Shown one piece after another: positions 51,828 to 63,864 of a stretch of 64,000 bases of DNA. Made by a program: the position numbers and the translations under genes. Below the pieces are notes generated by a model, which was given only the letters and a program-made list of their open reading frames with translations, did no database searches and was not told where the DNA came from. Position 1 is the first letter of the stretch; each line of letters opens with the position of its first letter. Source of the stretch: Streptomyces lydicus. GTDB lineage: Bacteria > Actinomycetota > Actinomycetes > Streptomycetales > Streptomycetaceae. The DNA lies in assembly GCF_000717345.1 (NCBI RefSeq), contig NZ_JNZA01000036.1:75366-139365 (forward strand). The letters run 5' to 3'.

Positions 51828-52606
51828 GTGCTCCGCAGGTCGTCGTCCACCGCGACAAGGAGCTGATGGCCAAGGCGGCGGCGGCCCGGCTGATCACGAA
51901 GATCGTGGACGCCCAGGCCGCCCGCGGTGCCGCCTCCGTCGTCCTCACCGGCGGGCGCAACGGCAACGGGCTGCTCGCGGCCCTCGCCGAGGCGCCCGCC
52001 CGGGACGCGGTGGACTGGTCCCGGCTCGACCTGTGGTGGGGGGACGAGCGGTTCCTGCCCGAGGGGCACCCGGACCGCAACCACACCCAGGCGCGCGAGG
52101 CGCTGCTGGACAGCGTGCCGCTGGACCCGGCGCGAGTGCACCCGATGGAGCCGGCCGGCGGCCGGTTCGGGAACGACGCGGACGCGGCGGCCGAGGCGTA
52201 CGCCCTCGAACTCGCCGCGGCGGCCGGTCCCGAGGACCACGCCGCGGTCCCGTCCTTCGACGTCCTGCTGCTGGGCGTCGGCCCGGACACCCATGTCGCC
52301 TCGCTCTTCCCGGAGCTGCCCGCCGTCTACGAGACGGAGCGGACGGTGGTGGGCGTGCACGGCGCACCGAAGCCGCCGCCCACCCGCATCTCGCTCACCC
52401 TGCCCGCGATCCGCGCGGCACGGGAGGTGTGGCTGCTGGCGGCCGGCGAGGACAAGGCCAACGCGGTGGCCATCGCGCTCTCCGGCGCCGGCGAAGTCCA
52501 GGCCCCGGCGGCCGGCGCCCGGGGCCGCAGCCGGACCCTGTGGCTCCTGGACGAGGCGGCGGCGGCCCAGCTGCCGCGCGGGCTCTACCCGCCGGCCTCG
52601 GCCTGA
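51824..52606 (+). CDS. pgl: 6-phosphogluconolactonase
   Basis: 260 aa, hydrolyses 6-phosphogluconolactone made by Zwf. The family segments are VVLTGGRNGNGLLAALAE, the substrate site LDLWWGDERFLPEGHPDRN, LLLGVGPDTHVASLFPELP and RISLTLPAIRAAREVWLLAAGEDKANAVAIAL. The GTG start at 51824 overlaps the opcA stop by 4 nt. It ends the tkt-tal-zwf-opcA-pgl run in front of a bidirectional terminator. Confidence 0.95.
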   Translation: MSAPQVVVHRDKELMAKAAAARLITKIVDAQAARGAASVVLTGGRNGNGLLAALAEAPARDAVDWSRLDLWWGDERFLPEGHPDRNHTQAREALLDSVPLDPARVHPMEPAGGRFGNDADAAAEAYALELAAAAGPEDHAAVPSFDVLLLGVGPDTHVASLFPELPAVYETERTVVGVHGAPKPPPTRISLTLPAIRAAREVWLLAAGEDKANAVAIALSGAGEVQAPAAGARGRSRTLWLLDEAAAAQLPRGLYPPASA

Positions 52607-52618
52607 CCCGTCATCACC

Positions 52619-52658
52619 CGCGCGGCCCCGCCCTCCCGAAGGAGGGCGGGGCCGCGCG
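52619..52658. terminator. Bidirectional terminator between pgl and pgi
   Basis: A perfect 18-bp stem (CGCGCGGCCCCGCCCTCC and complement) closes on the CGAA tetraloop between two convergent genes. Confidence 0.8.
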
Positions 52659-52688
52659 GCGTTGCGGGGCGAACCGGGGTGCCGGGGA

Positions 52689-54350
52689 TCAACGCCCGCG
52701 CAGCGCCCGGTACTTGCCGACCAGGCCGGCCGTCGAGGCGTCCAGCCCGGGCACGTCGGCGCCCTCGGTCAGGGCCGGCTCGATCCTCTTGGCCAGGACC
52801 TTGCCCAGCTCCACGCCCCACTGGTCGAAGGAGTCGATGTTCCACACCGCGCCCTGGACGAACACCTTGTGCTCGTAGAGTGCGACCAACTGGCCCAGCA
52901 CGGACGGGCTGAGCTCCTCGGCCAGGATCGTGGTCGTGGGGTGGTTGCCCTTGAAGGTCTTGTGCGGCACGAGCTCCTCGGGCACCCCCTCGGCGCGCAC
53001 CTCGTCCGGCGTCTTGCCGAAGGCCAGCGCCTGGCTCTGCGCGAAGAAGTTGGCCATCAGCAGGTCGTGCTGGGGGACCAGGCCCGGCAGCAGGTCGGGG
53101 ACCGGCCGGGCGAACCCGACGAAGTCGGCCGGGATCATCTTCGTGCCCTGGTGGAGCAGCTGGTAATAGGCGTGCTGGCCGTTGGTGCCGGGCGTGCCCC
53201 AGACGACCGGACCGGTCTGCCAGCGGACCGGGTTGCCGTCGCGGTCGACCGACTTGCCGTTGGACTCCATGTCCAGCTGCTGGAGATACGCGGTGAACTT
53301 GGAGAGGTAGTGGCTGTAGGGCAGCACCGCGTGCGACTGGGCGTCCCAGAAGTTGCCGTACCAGATGCCGAGCAGGCCCATCAGCAGCGGGGCGTTCTCG
53401 TGCGGGGGCGCGGTCCGGAAGTGCTCGTCGACGAGGTGGAAGCCGGCCAGCATCTCGCGGAAGTGCTCGTGGCCGATCGCGATCATCAGCGACAGGCCGA
53501 TCGCGGAGTCGTAGGAGTAGCGACCGCCGACCCAGTCCCAGAACTCGAACATGTTGTCCGGGTTGATGCCGAACTCCGCCACCTTCTCGGCGTTGGTCGA
53601 CAGCGCCACGAAGTGCTTGGCGACAGCATCGTTGCCTGCCCGCAGACCGGTGAGCAGCCAGTCGCGCGCGGAGGTGGCGTTGGTGATGGTCTCGATGGTG
53701 GTGAAGGTCTTCGAGGCGATGATGAACAGCGTCTCGGCAGGGTCCAGATCGCGCACCGCCTCGTGCAGATCGGCACCGTCGACGTTGGAGACGAAGCGGA
53801 ACTGCATGTCCCGGTGGCTGTAGGCGCGCAGCGCCTCGTACGCCATCGCCGGGCCCAGGTCCGAACCGCCGATGCCGATGTTGACGACCGTCTTGATGCG
53901 CTTGCCGGTGTGCCCCTTCCAGTCGCCGGAGCGGACCCGGTCGGAGAAGATGCCCATCTTCGTCAGGACGGCCTGCACCGCGGGGACGACGTTCTCCCCG
54001 TCGCTCTTGACGACCGCCGAGCCCGGCGCGCGCAGTGCGGTGTGCAGCACGGACCGCTGCTCGGTGTTGTTGATCTTGTCGCCGCGGAACATCGCGTCCC
54101 GCAGCTCGGCCACGCCCGTCGCCGCGGCCAGGTCGCCCAGCAGCCGCAGCGTCTCGTCGGTGACCAGGTGCTTGGAGTAGTCCAGGTGCAGATCGCCGAC
54201 CAGGAGGGTGTACCGCTCGGCGCGCCCCGGGTCCTGCTCGAACAGCTCACGCAGATGCACCTCCCCCATCTGCTCCCGGTGCTTGCCCAGTGCGGTCCAC
54301 TCAGGCATCTGGTCGAGCCTGCTGCGGCCTTCTGCGTTCATCTCGGACAT
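52689..54350 (-). CDS. pgi: Glucose-6-phosphate isomerase
   Basis: 553 aa, interconverts glucose-6-phosphate and fructose-6-phosphate. PROSITE-type signatures are visible: [56 protein letters not shown], the catalytic-base region [13 protein letters not shown] and [16 protein letters not shown], and [14 protein letters not shown]. There are two possible ATGs (54350 and three codons later); AAGAAGG fits the second better. It is convergent with pgl and monocistronic. Confidence 0.97.
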   Translation of the reverse strand: MSEMNAEGRSRLDQMPEWTALGKHREQMGEVHLRELFEQDPGRAERYTLLVGDLHLDYSKHLVTDETLRLLGDLAAATGVAELRDAMFRGDKINNTEQRSVLHTALRAPGSAVVKSDGENVVPAVQAVLTKMGIFSDRVRSGDWKGHTGKRIKTVVNIGIGGSDLGPAMAYEALRAYSHRDMQFRFVSNVDGADLHEAVRDLDPAETLFIIASKTFTTIETITNATSARDWLLTGLRAGNDAVAKHFVALSTNAEKVAEFGINPDNMFEFWDWVGGRYSYDSAIGLSLMIAIGHEHFREMLAGFHLVDEHFRTAPPHENAPLLMGLLGIWYGNFWDAQSHAVLPYSHYLSKFTAYLQQLDMESNGKSVDRDGNPVRWQTGPVVWGTPGTNGQHAYYQLLHQGTKMIPADFVGFARPVPDLLPGLVPQHDLLMANFFAQSQALAFGKTPDEVRAEGVPEELVPHKTFKGNHPTTTILAEELSPSVLGQLVALYEHKVFVQGAVWNIDSFDQWGVELGKVLAKRIEPALTEGADVPGLDASTAGLVGKYRALRGR

Positions 54351-54417
54351 CAGCCTTCTTCATCTCGTACCGGCCCCGCCAGCTCCCAACCTAATTGATC
54401 AGCGCGCGGTGGGAGCA

Positions 54418-54452
54418 CCTCCCACTCGAGCGAAGCCGAGAGTGGGGGAAGG
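54418..54452. repeat. Palindromic repeat upstream of pgi
   Basis: CCTCCCACTC and GAGTGGG...AGG flank a CGAAGC-containing loop. As I recall, closely similar palindromes are dispersed in many Streptomyces genomes. It lies in the 242-bp gap between pgi and the rbpA-family gene, which otherwise holds a terminator but no gene. Confidence 0.55.
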
Positions 54453-54529
54453 TATCTGTCCGCTGTCGGACGACGCGCTGTCGGGCATCCGAAGAACAGG
54501 TGTCGGCGCGGCCCCCGGAGGCGGAAAAA

Positions 54530-54577
54530 CCGGCCGGCCCGGCCGGAGGGGGCTCTCCCTCCGGCCGGGCCGGCCGG
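54530..54577 (-). terminator. Terminator of the rbpA-family gene
   Basis: A perfect 21-bp stem with a 6-nt loop, 16 nt after the stop. On the minus strand it is followed directly by GTTTTTCC, so it is a classical intrinsic terminator, rare in this genome type. Confidence 0.85.
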
Positions 54578-54592
54578 TGTGTCACAGGTCCG

Positions 54593-54928
54593 TCAGATCT
54601 CACCGCGGAGCTTGGCGAGCGCCTCCGCGAGGATCGCCTCACCGTCGGCGTCGCTGCGGCGCTCCCGGACGTAGGCGAGGTGGGTCTTGTACGGCTCGGT
54701 GCGCGGCGGGTCCGGCGGGCTGTCCCGGTCCTTGCCGGCCGGGAAACCACAGCGCGGGCAGTCCCAGGTGTCCGGAACCTGCGCATCGCCGGCGAAGCTG
54801 GGCTGCGTCTCGTGCCCGTTGGAGCACCAGAAGGAGATGCGGATGCGCGGCGCGGACTCGCCGCGCTCGGCCTCCCCCATCGGCCCCGCCCCGACCCGAC
54901 TTCCTCGGATCGCGTTGCCACTTGCCAC
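54593..54928 (-). CDS. rbpA: RbpA-family RNA polymerase-binding protein
   Basis: 111 aa. It has the N-terminal AIRGSRVGAG arm, a zinc-ribbon-like core with C35, H39, C57 and C60 (FWCSNGHE ... WDCPRCGF), and the C-terminal sigma-interacting helices (PPRTEPYKTHLAYVRERRSDADGEAILAEALAKLR). RbpA contacts RNA polymerase and HrdB-class sigma and promotes initiation. The sequence differs from the canonical 124-aa RbpA that I remember from Streptomyces coelicolor, so this may be the secG-linked paralogue. GTG 54928 has AGGGAG upstream. A strong intrinsic terminator follows. Confidence 0.82.
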   Translation of the reverse strand: MASGNAIRGSRVGAGPMGEAERGESAPRIRISFWCSNGHETQPSFAGDAQVPDTWDCPRCGFPAGKDRDSPPDPPRTEPYKTHLAYVRERRSDADGEAILAEALAKLRGEI

Positions 54929-55082
54929 GGTCGTAACTCCCTGCGTAATGGTGCTGCAAAGCCTTCACAGCAACTGCGCTGCGGAACGCCACAGTCTACG
55001 TAAGGCCCAACGCGCGTCCAGTGACCGGAGTTACCCGTCCAAGGACGCCGCCCTCATGATAGGCCGCGCATCCGACGGTATG

Positions 55083-55319
55083 TCAGCTGCCGAGCTTCAT
55101 CAGGACGCCGAGGACGACGATGCAGGCAAACCACAGCAGACCGATCACAATGGTGATGCGGTCCAGGTTGCGCTCGGCGACCGAGGAGCCACCGACCGAG
55201 GACTGCATACCGCCGCCGAACATGTCGGAGAGGCCGCCGCCCTTCCCCTTGTGCATGAGCACCAGCATCATCAGCAGCAGGCTGAAGACGATGAGGGCGA
55301 TCGAGAACCCGATGACCAC
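55083..55319 (-). CDS. secG: Preprotein translocase subunit SecG
   Basis: 78 aa with two membrane helices (VIGFSIALIVFSLLLMMLVLMH and ITIVIGLLWFACIVVLGVLM) flanking the KGKGGGLSDMFGGGMQSSVGGSSVAERNLDRIT loop that defines SecG. It is an accessory component of the SecYEG channel. The GTG start is at 55319. It is the last gene of the gap-pgk-tpiA-secG order found in many actinobacteria. Confidence 0.96.
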   Translation of the reverse strand: MVIGFSIALIVFSLLLMMLVLMHKGKGGGLSDMFGGGMQSSVGGSSVAERNLDRITIVIGLLWFACIVVLGVLMKLGS

Positions 55320-55384
55320 GGCTGGACCAACTCTCTAGGACTGACGGACGGACGTATGGGTCAAGACATATGAACAAATGGTGC

Positions 55385-55422
55385 GGGGCCGGGGACGGCG
55401 CTGCTGCACCGGTCCCGGCCCC
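55385..55422 (-). terminator. Hairpin between tpiA and secG
   Basis: GGGGCCGGG and CCCGGCCCC form a perfect 9-bp stem about 38 nt after the tpiA stop. It may partially end the glycolytic transcript ahead of secG. Confidence 0.5.
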
Positions 55423-55459
55423 GACAGGGTACGACGAGGGCTCGCCCTCGTCATAGCTG

Positions 55460-56248
55460 CTACTGGTCGCGGAAACGGACGATCTTCACAAACTCGTCCG
55501 CGTCCAGCGCCGCGCCACCGATCAGCGCGCCGTCGACGTCCGGCTGCGCCATGATCGCGGCGACGTTGCCGGACTTGACCGAGCCGCCGTACTGGATGCG
55601 GACCTTGTCGGCCAGATCCTGACTGTAGAGCTCGGCGAGGCGGCCGCGGATCGCACCGCAGACCTCCTGCGCGTCCTCGGGGGTGGCGACCTCGCCGGTG
55701 CCGATGGCCCAGACCGGCTCGTAGGCGATCACGATGGTCTCTGCCTGCTCGGCCGGGACGTCCTTGAGGCCGCCGTCGAGCTGGGCGAGGGTGTGCGCGA
55801 CCTGGTTGCCGGCCTTGCGGACGTCCAGGCCCTCACCGACGCAGAGGATCGGCGTGAGGCCGTGCCGGAAAGCGGCCTTGACCTTGGCGTTGCAGACCTC
55901 TTCGTCCTCGCCGTGGTACTGGCGGCGCTCGCTGTGGCCGACGGCCACGAACGTGCACTTCAGCTTGGCGAGCATGGCGCCGGAGATCTCACCGGTGTAG
56001 GCACCGGCGTCGTGCGCGGAGAGGTCCTGCGCACCGTACTTGATCTTGAGCTTGTCGCCGTCGACCAGGGTCTGCACCGAGCGCAGGTCGGTGAAGGGCG
56101 GCAGCACCGCGACCTCGACGGCGTCGAAGTCCTTGTCGGCGAGGGCGAAGGCGAGCTTCTGGACGTGCGCGATGGCCTCGAGGTGGTTGAGGTTCATCTT
56201 CCAGTTGCCCGCCATCAGCGGGGTGCGGCCGTTGCTGAGAGCAGTCAC
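55460..56248 (-). CDS. tpiA: Triosephosphate isomerase
   Basis: 262 aa TIM barrel. K17 (AGNWKMNLN), H105 (VGHSERR) and the catalytic base E177 ([12 protein letters not shown]) are all present, as is the phosphate loop [16 protein letters not shown] and the [10 protein letters not shown] end. It interconverts DHAP and glyceraldehyde-3-phosphate. The GTG start at 56248 is 6 nt after the pgk stop, so the genes are co-translated. Confidence 0.97.
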   Translation of the reverse strand: MTALSNGRTPLMAGNWKMNLNHLEAIAHVQKLAFALADKDFDAVEVAVLPPFTDLRSVQTLVDGDKLKIKYGAQDLSAHDAGAYTGEISGAMLAKLKCTFVAVGHSERRQYHGEDEEVCNAKVKAAFRHGLTPILCVGEGLDVRKAGNQVAHTLAQLDGGLKDVPAEQAETIVIAYEPVWAIGTGEVATPEDAQEVCGAIRGRLAELYSQDLADKVRIQYGGSVKSGNVAAIMAQPDVDGALIGGAALDADEFVKIVRFRDQ

Positions 56249-56254
56249 GGTGTT

Positions 56255-57457
56255 TCAGTCCTCCAGTGCGGCGAGGCCGGGGAGCGTCTTGCCCTCGAGG
56301 TATTCGAGGCTGGCGCCACCACCGGTCGAGATGTGGCCGAAAGCATTCTCGTCGAAGCCGAGCAGCCGGACCGCGGCGGCACTGTCACCGCCGCCGACGA
56401 CGGTGAAGGCGTCCGAGTCCAGCAGGGCCTGCGCGACGGCCTTGGTGCCGCCGGCGTAGTCAGGGTGCTCGAAGACGCCCATCGGGCCGTTCCAGAACAC
56501 CGTGGCCGCGTCGGCCAGCTTCGAGGCGTAGAGCTCGCGGGTCTTCGGGCCGATGTCCAGGCCCTCCTTGTCGGCCGGGATGGCGTCCGCGGCGACGATG
56601 TCGGGGTGGGCCGGGGCCTTGGTCTTCAGGTCGGGGAACTCGGCCGAAACCAGTACGTCGACGGGGAGCACGAACTCCACACCGCGCTTCTCGGCGCGCG
56701 CCAGGTATTCCAGGCAGGCGGGGACCTGGTCCTCCTGGAGCAGCGAGATGCCCACCTCGTGGCCCTTGGCCTTGAGGAAGGTGTACGCCATACCGCCGCC
56801 GACCAGGATGCGGTCGGCCTTCTCGATCAGCTGGTCGATGACGGCGAGCTTGTCGGAGACCTTGGCGCCGCCGAGCGCGACCACGTAGGGGCGCTTGACG
56901 TCCTGGGTGAGCTTCTTCAGGACGCCGACCTCGGTGGCGATCAGGTCGCCGGCGGCGTGCGGAAGGCGCTGGGGGAGGTCGTAGACGGAGGCGTGCTTGC
57001 GGTGCACGGCACCGAAGCCGTCGCCCACGTACAGCTCCGCGAGGGCGGCGAGCTGGTCGGCGAAGGCGCCCCGCTCGGCGTCGTCCTTGCTGGTCTCGCC
57101 CGCGTTGAAGCGGAGGTTCTCCAGCACCGCCACCTGACCGTCGGTCAGACCCGCGGTCACCGACCGGGCGGACTCGCCGACCGTGTCGGTCGCGAACGCC
57201 ACGTCCTGGCCCAGGATTTCGCCCAGCCGCCGCGCCGCGGGAGCCAGCGAGAACGCCGGGTCCGGGGCGCCCTTGGGACGGCCCAGGTGGGAGGCGACGA
57301 TCACCTTGGCGCCGCGCTCGACGAGCTTGGCGATCGTCGGGGCGACGGCGCGGATCCGGCCGTCGTCGGTGATGGTGGTGCCGTCCAGCGGCACGTTCAG
57401 GTCGGCGCGGACAAAGACCCGCCGCCCTGCTACCTGAAGGTCGTCGATCGTCTTCAT
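56255..57457 (-). CDS. pgk: Phosphoglycerate kinase
   Basis: 400 aa. The N-domain has [13 protein letters not shown], the basic patch [12 protein letters not shown] and [21 protein letters not shown]; the C-domain has [64 protein letters not shown] and the hinge/phosphate loop [15 protein letters not shown]...[20 protein letters not shown]. It makes ATP from 1,3-bisphosphoglycerate. ATG 57457. It lies between gap and tpiA on the minus strand. Confidence 0.97.
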   Translation of the reverse strand: MKTIDDLQVAGRRVFVRADLNVPLDGTTITDDGRIRAVAPTIAKLVERGAKVIVASHLGRPKGAPDPAFSLAPAARRLGEILGQDVAFATDTVGESARSVTAGLTDGQVAVLENLRFNAGETSKDDAERGAFADQLAALAELYVGDGFGAVHRKHASVYDLPQRLPHAAGDLIATEVGVLKKLTQDVKRPYVVALGGAKVSDKLAVIDQLIEKADRILVGGGMAYTFLKAKGHEVGISLLQEDQVPACLEYLARAEKRGVEFVLPVDVLVSAEFPDLKTKAPAHPDIVAADAIPADKEGLDIGPKTRELYASKLADAATVFWNGPMGVFEHPDYAGGTKAVAQALLDSDAFTVVGGGDSAAAVRLLGFDENAFGHISTGGGASLEYLEGKTLPGLAALED

Positions 57458-57494
57458 GAGGAGTTGACTCCGTCGCTTGGTTCGGTCGTGGCAC

Positions 57495-57532
57495 GGGGCC
57501 CGTACGGCGCTTCCTCGCGCCGTACGAGCCCC
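57495..57532 (-). terminator. Hairpin between gap and pgk
   Basis: GGGGC, a C-A mismatch, then CGTACGGCGC pairing with GCGCCGTACG around TTCCTC. There is no T-tract. It could attenuate or stabilise the 3' end of gap mRNA so that gap exceeds pgk. Confidence 0.5.
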
Positions 57533-57571
57533 GTCCTCACATCTCGGTGCCTCGGGTACCAGGCAGAGATA

Positions 57572-58685
<1,114 letters not shown>

Positions 58686-58742
58686 AACGCGCTCCATGCT
58701 TCTCAGATGAGCGCTTTCAACCGGGAGCCGGTGCATGCCGAA

Positions 58743-58775
58743 CCGCCCCCGGTGCGCGCGCGGCACCGGGGGCGG
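58743..58775 (-). terminator. Terminator of the uvrC-rapZ-yvcK-whiA operon
   Basis: A perfect 13-bp stem, CCGCCCCCGGTGC with its complement around a 7-nt GC loop, 24 nt after the whiA stop. Confidence 0.7.
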
Positions 58776-58799
58776 GGAGGACGGATGAGGAGGGTGAGG

Positions 58800-59789
58800 T
58801 CAGCCGACCATGCCCTCGGCGAGCTCCTCGGTGAGGTTGGACTCCGTACCGGGGATGCCCAGGTCCTGGGCGCGCTTGTCGGCCATCGCCAGCAGGCGGC
58901 GGATCCGGCCGGCGACGGCGTCCTTGGTCAGCGGCGGGTCGGCGAGCGCGCCCAGCTCCTCCAGGGACGCCTGCTTGTGCTCCATGCGCAGCCGGCCGGC
59001 CGCCGCGAGGTGTTCGGGGACCTCCTCGCCGAGGATCTCCAGGGCCCGCTGGACCCGGGCGCCCGCGGCGACCGCGGCGCGCGCCGAGCGGCGGAGGTTG
59101 GCGTCGTCGAAGTTGGCCAGGCGGTTGGCGGTGGCCCGGACCTCGCGGCGCATCCGCCGCTCCTCCCAGGCGAGCACCGACTCGTGGGCGCCCAGCCGCG
59201 TCAGCAGCGCGCCGATCGCGTCACCGTCACGGACGACAACGCGGTCCACGCCGCGCACCTCGCGGGCCTTGGCGCCGATGCCGAGCCGGCGCGCCGCGCC
59301 GACCAGCGCGAGCGCCGCCTCCGGGCCGGGGCAGGTGACCTCCAGCGAGGAGGAGCGGCCGGGCTCGGTGAGCGAACCGTGGGCCAGGAACGCGCCGCGC
59401 CACGCCGCCTCGGCGTCGCAGGTCGCACCGGAGACCACCTGCGGTGGCAGGCCGCGGATGGGCCGGCCCCGGCCGTCGACCAGGCCGGTCTGCCGGGCGA
59501 GCTGGTCGCCGCCGGCCACCACCCGTACGACGTAGCGGCTGCCGCGCCGCAGGCCGCCGGGGGCCATCACCACCAGGTCGGAGCTGTGCCCGAAGATCTC
59601 CAGGATGTCCTTGCGCAGCCGGCGGGCCGCGATGCCCGTGTCCAGCTCCGCCTCGATCACAATGCGTCCGCTGACCAGGTGCAGACCTCCCGCGAACCGC
59701 AGGATCGACGAGACCTCCGACTTCCGGCAGCAGGTCCGGGTGACGGGGAGCCGGGAGATCTCATCCTTCACCGCAGCCGTCATCGCCAT
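58800..59789 (-). CDS. whiA: Sporulation transcription factor WhiA
   Basis: 329 aa. An N-terminal LAGLIDADG-endonuclease-like fold ([20 protein letters not shown] ... [25 protein letters not shown]) has lost catalytic residues, followed by a C-terminal helix-turn-helix ([31 protein letters not shown]). WhiA acts with WhiB to switch aerial hyphae to sporulation and binds the ftsZ and whi promoters. It nearly matches streptomycete WhiA throughout as I remember it. It overlaps the yvcK 3' end by 10 nt. Confidence 0.97.
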   Translation of the reverse strand: MAMTAAVKDEISRLPVTRTCCRKSEVSSILRFAGGLHLVSGRIVIEAELDTGIAARRLRKDILEIFGHSSDLVVMAPGGLRRGSRYVVRVVAGGDQLARQTGLVDGRGRPIRGLPPQVVSGATCDAEAAWRGAFLAHGSLTEPGRSSSLEVTCPGPEAALALVGAARRLGIGAKAREVRGVDRVVVRDGDAIGALLTRLGAHESVLAWEERRMRREVRATANRLANFDDANLRRSARAAVAAGARVQRALEILGEEVPEHLAAAGRLRMEHKQASLEELGALADPPLTKDAVAGRIRRLLAMADKRAQDLGIPGTESNLTEELAEGMVG

Positions 59790-60841
59790 GGGCCGATCCT
59801 TCCATGCATCCGAAAAATACGGTCGTACGCGGCTGCCAGCAGCTCCGGGTCGTGCCGGTCGGGGGCTCCCCCGGCACTCGACCGGGCGTCGTCTCCTTGT
59901 GCCGCGACTGCCGCCAGCTCGACCTCGCTGCCGACGAGTTGCTTGGCGGCAACCGTCAGACCTTCGATGTCGGGCACGGCGGCCCTGTCGGCCAGCACCA
60001 CGTCGAAGGCGAGTTTAGGGGCGTGTCGGGCCAAAACCTCCAAATGACGCTGCGGGGAGAAGCCATCGGTTTCGCCCGGTTGTGGCGCGAGGTTGAGCGA
60101 GAGGACCTTCCGGGCCTTGGTCTCCTCCAGCGCCTCGCGCAGCTCGGGCACGAGCAGATGCGGGATCACCGACGAGAACCACGAGCCGGGACCGAGCACC
60201 ACCCAGTCGGCGTCCCGCACCGCGGCGACCGCCTCCGGAACGGCCGGCGGCTCCTCCGGAACGACGTGCACGGACTGCACCTCGCCGCGGGTGAGCGCGA
60301 CGGTGGCCTGGCCGCGGACCGTGGAGACGTCGTCGGGGCGCTCCGGGTCATGGCCCCTGACCTGCGCCTGGAGCTCCAGGGGCACCGCCGACATCGGCAG
60401 CACCCGGCCCTGCGCGCCGAGCAGCTTGCCGACCAGGTCGAGCGCCTGGACGTGGTCACCGAGCTGCTCCCACAGGGCGACGATCAGCAGGTTGCCGACC
60501 GCGTGGTCGTGCAGCTCGCCCTCGCTCTGGAAGCGGTGCTGGATCACCCGGGACCAGGTCTGGCCCCAGTCGTCGTCGCCGCACAGCGCGGCCAGCGCCT
60601 TACGGAGATCGCCGGGCGGCAGCACGCCCAGCTCGTCACGGAGCCGGCCGCTGGAGCCGCCGTCGTCGGCGACCGTGACGACGGCGGTCAGGTCGCCGGT
60701 GATGCGGCGCAGCGCGGCGAGCGAGGCGGACAGGCCCATGCCGCCGCCGAGCGCCACCACCTTGGGCGTGGCGCCCCTCGTCGTACGGACGCTGGGAACG
60801 AATCTGCGAACCCGGCGGAGCCGCGGGGTACGGCCGGTCAC
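59780..60841 (-). CDS. yvcK: YvcK-family gluconeogenesis factor (CofD-like fold)
   Basis: 353 aa. The CofD-like Rossmann fold begins with [21 protein letters not shown], then [30 protein letters not shown], the [17 protein letters not shown] segment and [17 protein letters not shown]. In Bacillus and mycobacteria YvcK/CuvA binds UDP-sugars and helps direct carbon to peptidoglycan precursors on gluconeogenic media. Its start overlaps the rapZ stop by 4 nt; its end overlaps whiA by 10 nt. The rapZ-yvcK-whiA order is widely conserved. Confidence 0.95.
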   Translation of the reverse strand: MTGRTPRLRRVRRFVPSVRTTRGATPKVVALGGGMGLSASLAALRRITGDLTAVVTVADDGGSSGRLRDELGVLPPGDLRKALAALCGDDDWGQTWSRVIQHRFQSEGELHDHAVGNLLIVALWEQLGDHVQALDLVGKLLGAQGRVLPMSAVPLELQAQVRGHDPERPDDVSTVRGQATVALTRGEVQSVHVVPEEPPAVPEAVAAVRDADWVVLGPGSWFSSVIPHLLVPELREALEETKARKVLSLNLAPQPGETDGFSPQRHLEVLARHAPKLAFDVVLADRAAVPDIEGLTVAAKQLVGSEVELAAVAAQGDDARSSAGGAPDRHDPELLAAAYDRIFRMHGRIGPWR

Positions 60842-61791
60842 TCGCGCCCCATGTCCCGGTGGACGACGACCGTTTCCACTCCTTCGGAGACCAGGCGGCG
60901 GGCGAGCTTCTCGGACATCGCGACACTGCGGTGCTTGCCGCCCGTGCAGCCCACGGCGATGGTCACATAGCGCTTGCCCTCACGGCGGTAGCCCTCCGCG
61001 ACGATCCGCAGCAGCTCGGCGTAGCCGTCGAGGAACTCCTTGGATCCGGGCTGGCTGAAGACGTAGTTGGAGACCTCGTCGTTCAGGCCGGTGAAGGGGC
61101 GCAGCTCGGGGACCCAGTGCGGGTTGGGGATGAAGCGGCAGTCGATGACCATGTCGGCGTCGACCGGCAGGCCGTACTTGAAGCCGAAGGACATGACCGT
61201 GGCGCGCAGCTCGGGGACCTCTTCGCCGGCGAACTGGGCGTCCATCTTGGCGCGCAGCTCATGGACGTTGAGGCTGGAGGTGTCGATGACCAGGTCGGCG
61301 TCGCCGCGCAGCTCGCGCAGCAGATCGCGCTCGGCGGCGATGCCGTCGACGATCCGGCCGTCGCCCTGGAGGGGGTGCGGGCGGCGCACCGACTCGAAGC
61401 GGCGCACCAGGGCCTCGTCGGAGGACTCCAGGAAGACGATGCGGCGCTTGACGTTCTGCGCGTCCAGGGTGGCCAGCGACTCCTTGAGGTTGGCGAAGAA
61501 GCGGCGGCCGCGGACGTCGACGACGACCGCGATGCGGGCGACGTTGCCCTGCGAGCGGGCGCCCAGCTCGACCATCGGGGGGATCAGCTCGGGCGGGATG
61601 TTGTCGACGACGAACCAGCCGAGGTCCTCCAGGCACTTCGCGGCCGTGCTGCGGCCGGCGCCGGACATCCCGGAGATGATCACCAGCTCGGGGATCGCCG
61701 CGCTCTCTCCCGGTTCGGACTCGCGCATCGTGCCCGTACTCACCTGTGCACCGTCTCTCTCGGTTTCCTGCGGTTCGCGCTCTGTACTCAT
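60838..61791 (-). CDS. rapZ: RNase adapter / nucleotide-binding protein RapZ
   Basis: 317 aa. A Walker A-like GMSGAGRST is at 41-49, with [43 protein letters not shown] and a C-terminal domain with [40 protein letters not shown] and [22 protein letters not shown], a phosphate-binding loop. In E. coli it presents GlmZ to RNase E; in actinobacteria the target is unknown. It overlaps uvrC and yvcK by 4 nt each. Confidence 0.95.
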   Translation of the reverse strand: MSTEREPQETERDGAQVSTGTMRESEPGESAAIPELVIISGMSGAGRSTAAKCLEDLGWFVVDNIPPELIPPMVELGARSQGNVARIAVVVDVRGRRFFANLKESLATLDAQNVKRRIVFLESSDEALVRRFESVRRPHPLQGDGRIVDGIAAERDLLRELRGDADLVIDTSSLNVHELRAKMDAQFAGEEVPELRATVMSFGFKYGLPVDADMVIDCRFIPNPHWVPELRPFTGLNDEVSNYVFSQPGSKEFLDGYAELLRIVAEGYRREGKRYVTIAVGCTGGKHRSVAMSEKLARRLVSEGVETVVVHRDMGRE

Positions 61792-63857
61792 CGTTCCTGC
61801 CCCCGTTCTGCCGACAACGCGGCCGGTGGGGCCCCGTCATCCTCAATGATCTCTCCTGTGGCGGTGTTCACCGCAGGAGCGGACGGTGCCGCCCCGGCCA
61901 GCGCCGCGGCGACCGTCTCGGCGGTCTTGCGGCCCACGCCCGGGACCTCGCAGATCTCGTCGACCGTCGCGGCGCGCAGCTTCTTCAACGAACCGAAGTG
62001 CTTGAGGAGTGCCTGGCGGCGGGTGTCGCCCAGGCCCGGTACGGCGTCGAGCGGCGAGGACTTCAGCCGCTTGCTGCGCTTGTTGCGCTGGTAGGTGATC
62101 GCGAAGCGGTGCGCCTCGTCGCGGACCCGCTGGAGGAGGTAGAGGCCCTCGCTGCTGCGGGGCAGCACCACCGGGTCGTCCTCCGTGGGCAGCCAGACCT
62201 CTTCGAGGCGCTTGGCCAGACCGCACACCGCGACGTCGTCGATGCCGAGCTCGTCCAGGGCCCGGCGGGCGGCCGCGACCTGCGGGGCACCGCCGTCGAC
62301 GACCACGAGCTGGGGAGGGTAGGCGAACCGCTTGGGGCGGCCGTCGTCGTCGACGGGGCGGCCGTCGGCCCGGTCCGGCTCCCCGGCGGCGGTCAGCACC
62401 CCGTCCACCGGGGCGGCGGTCCCGCCGTCGGGCTCCTCCGTCCACTCCCCCGACTTCTGCTTCTCCTGGAGATAGCGCTTGAAGCGGCGGCCGATGACCT
62501 CGTGCATGGACCGGACATCGTCCTGGCCCTCGAAGCCCTTGATCTGGAAGCGGCGGTATTCGCTCTTCCGGACGAGCCCGTCCTCGAACACCACCATCGA
62601 GGCGACCACGTCCTCGCCCTGGAGGTGGGAGATGTCGAAGCACTCGATGCGCAGCGGGACCGAGTCCAGACCGAGGGCCTCGGCGATCTCCTCCAGGGCG
62701 CGGGAGCGGGTGGTCAGGTCGGAGGCGCGCTTGGTCTTGTGCAGCGCCAGCGCCTGCTGGGCGTTGCGGCCGACCGTGGCCATCAGGTCCTTCTTGTCGC
62801 CGCGCTGCGGTATGCGCAGCGAGACCTGGGAACCGCGGCGCTGGGAGAGCCACTGCGCGACCGGTTCGACGGGCTCGGGCAGCGCCGGGACCAGGACCTC
62901 CTTGGGGACGGCGTCGCCCCGCTCCTCGCCGTACAGCTGCTGGAGGGCGTGTTCGACGAGGCCACCGGTGGTGACGGCCTCGACCTTGTCGGTGACCCAG
63001 CCGCGCTGGCCGCGCACCCGGCCGCCGCGGACGTGGAAGATCTGGACGGCGGCTTCGAGCTCGTCCTCGGCGACCGCGATCAGGTCGGCGTCGGTGGCGT
63101 CGGCCAGGACCACGGCGCTCTTCTCCATGGCCCGCTTGAGCGCGCCTATGTCGTCCCGCAGCCGGGCGGCGCGCTCGTACTCCATCTCCTCGGCGGCTTC
63201 CTGCATGCGGCGCTCCAGGCGGCGGAGGTAGGCGCCGGTGCGGCCGGCCATGAAGTCGCAGAACTCCTCGGCCAGTTCGCGGTGCTCCTCGGCGGAGATC
63301 CGGCCGACGCAGGGGGCGGAGCACTTGCCGATGTAGCCCAGCAGGCAGGGGCGGCCGATCTGGGCGGAACGCTTGAACACACCGGCGGAGCAGGTGCGTA
63401 CGGGGAAGACGCGGAGCATCAGGTCGACGGTCTCGCGGATGGCCCAGGCGTGGGCGTACGGGCCGAAGTAGCGCACGCCCTTCTTCTTGGCGCCGCGCAT
63501 GACCTGGACGCGCGGGAACTCTTCGTTGAGGGTCACCGCGAGGTACGGATAGCTCTTGTCGTCGCGGTACTTGACGTTGAAGCGGGGGTCGAACTCCTTG
63601 ATCCAGCTGTATTCGAGCTGGAGCGCCTCGACCTCGGTGGTGACGACGGTCCACTCCACGGAGGCGGCGGTGGTGACCATCGTGCGGGTACGCGGGTGGA
63701 GACCGGCCAGGTCCTGGAAGTAGTTGGCCAGGCGCTGGCGCAGGCTCTTGGCCTTGCCCACGTAGATGACACGGCCGTGTTCGTCGCGGAACTTATAGAC
63801 CCCCGGCGAGTCGGGGATCTGTCCCGGCTTGGGTCGGTAGCTGCTGGGGTCTGCCAT
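61788..63857 (-). CDS. uvrC: Excinuclease ABC subunit C
   Basis: 689 aa. GIY-YIG nuclease domain at 12-95 ([33 protein letters not shown]), a cysteine cluster ([29 protein letters not shown]), the UVR motif ([30 protein letters not shown]), an RNase H-like second nuclease ([23 protein letters not shown]) and a C-terminal double HhH ([26 protein letters not shown] ... [17 protein letters not shown]). It cuts on both sides of bulky DNA lesions. ATG 63857 is chosen because TAGGGT lies 7 nt upstream. First gene of a four-gene operon. Confidence 0.96.
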   Translation of the reverse strand: MADPSSYRPKPGQIPDSPGVYKFRDEHGRVIYVGKAKSLRQRLANYFQDLAGLHPRTRTMVTTAASVEWTVVTTEVEALQLEYSWIKEFDPRFNVKYRDDKSYPYLAVTLNEEFPRVQVMRGAKKKGVRYFGPYAHAWAIRETVDLMLRVFPVRTCSAGVFKRSAQIGRPCLLGYIGKCSAPCVGRISAEEHRELAEEFCDFMAGRTGAYLRRLERRMQEAAEEMEYERAARLRDDIGALKRAMEKSAVVLADATDADLIAVAEDELEAAVQIFHVRGGRVRGQRGWVTDKVEAVTTGGLVEHALQQLYGEERGDAVPKEVLVPALPEPVEPVAQWLSQRRGSQVSLRIPQRGDKKDLMATVGRNAQQALALHKTKRASDLTTRSRALEEIAEALGLDSVPLRIECFDISHLQGEDVVASMVVFEDGLVRKSEYRRFQIKGFEGQDDVRSMHEVIGRRFKRYLQEKQKSGEWTEEPDGGTAAPVDGVLTAAGEPDRADGRPVDDDGRPKRFAYPPQLVVVDGGAPQVAAARRALDELGIDDVAVCGLAKRLEEVWLPTEDDPVVLPRSSEGLYLLQRVRDEAHRFAITYQRNKRSKRLKSSPLDAVPGLGDTRRQALLKHFGSLKKLRAATVDEICEVPGVGRKTAETVAAALAGAAPSAPAVNTATGEIIEDDGAPPAALSAERGQER

Positions 63858-63864
63858 GAACACC

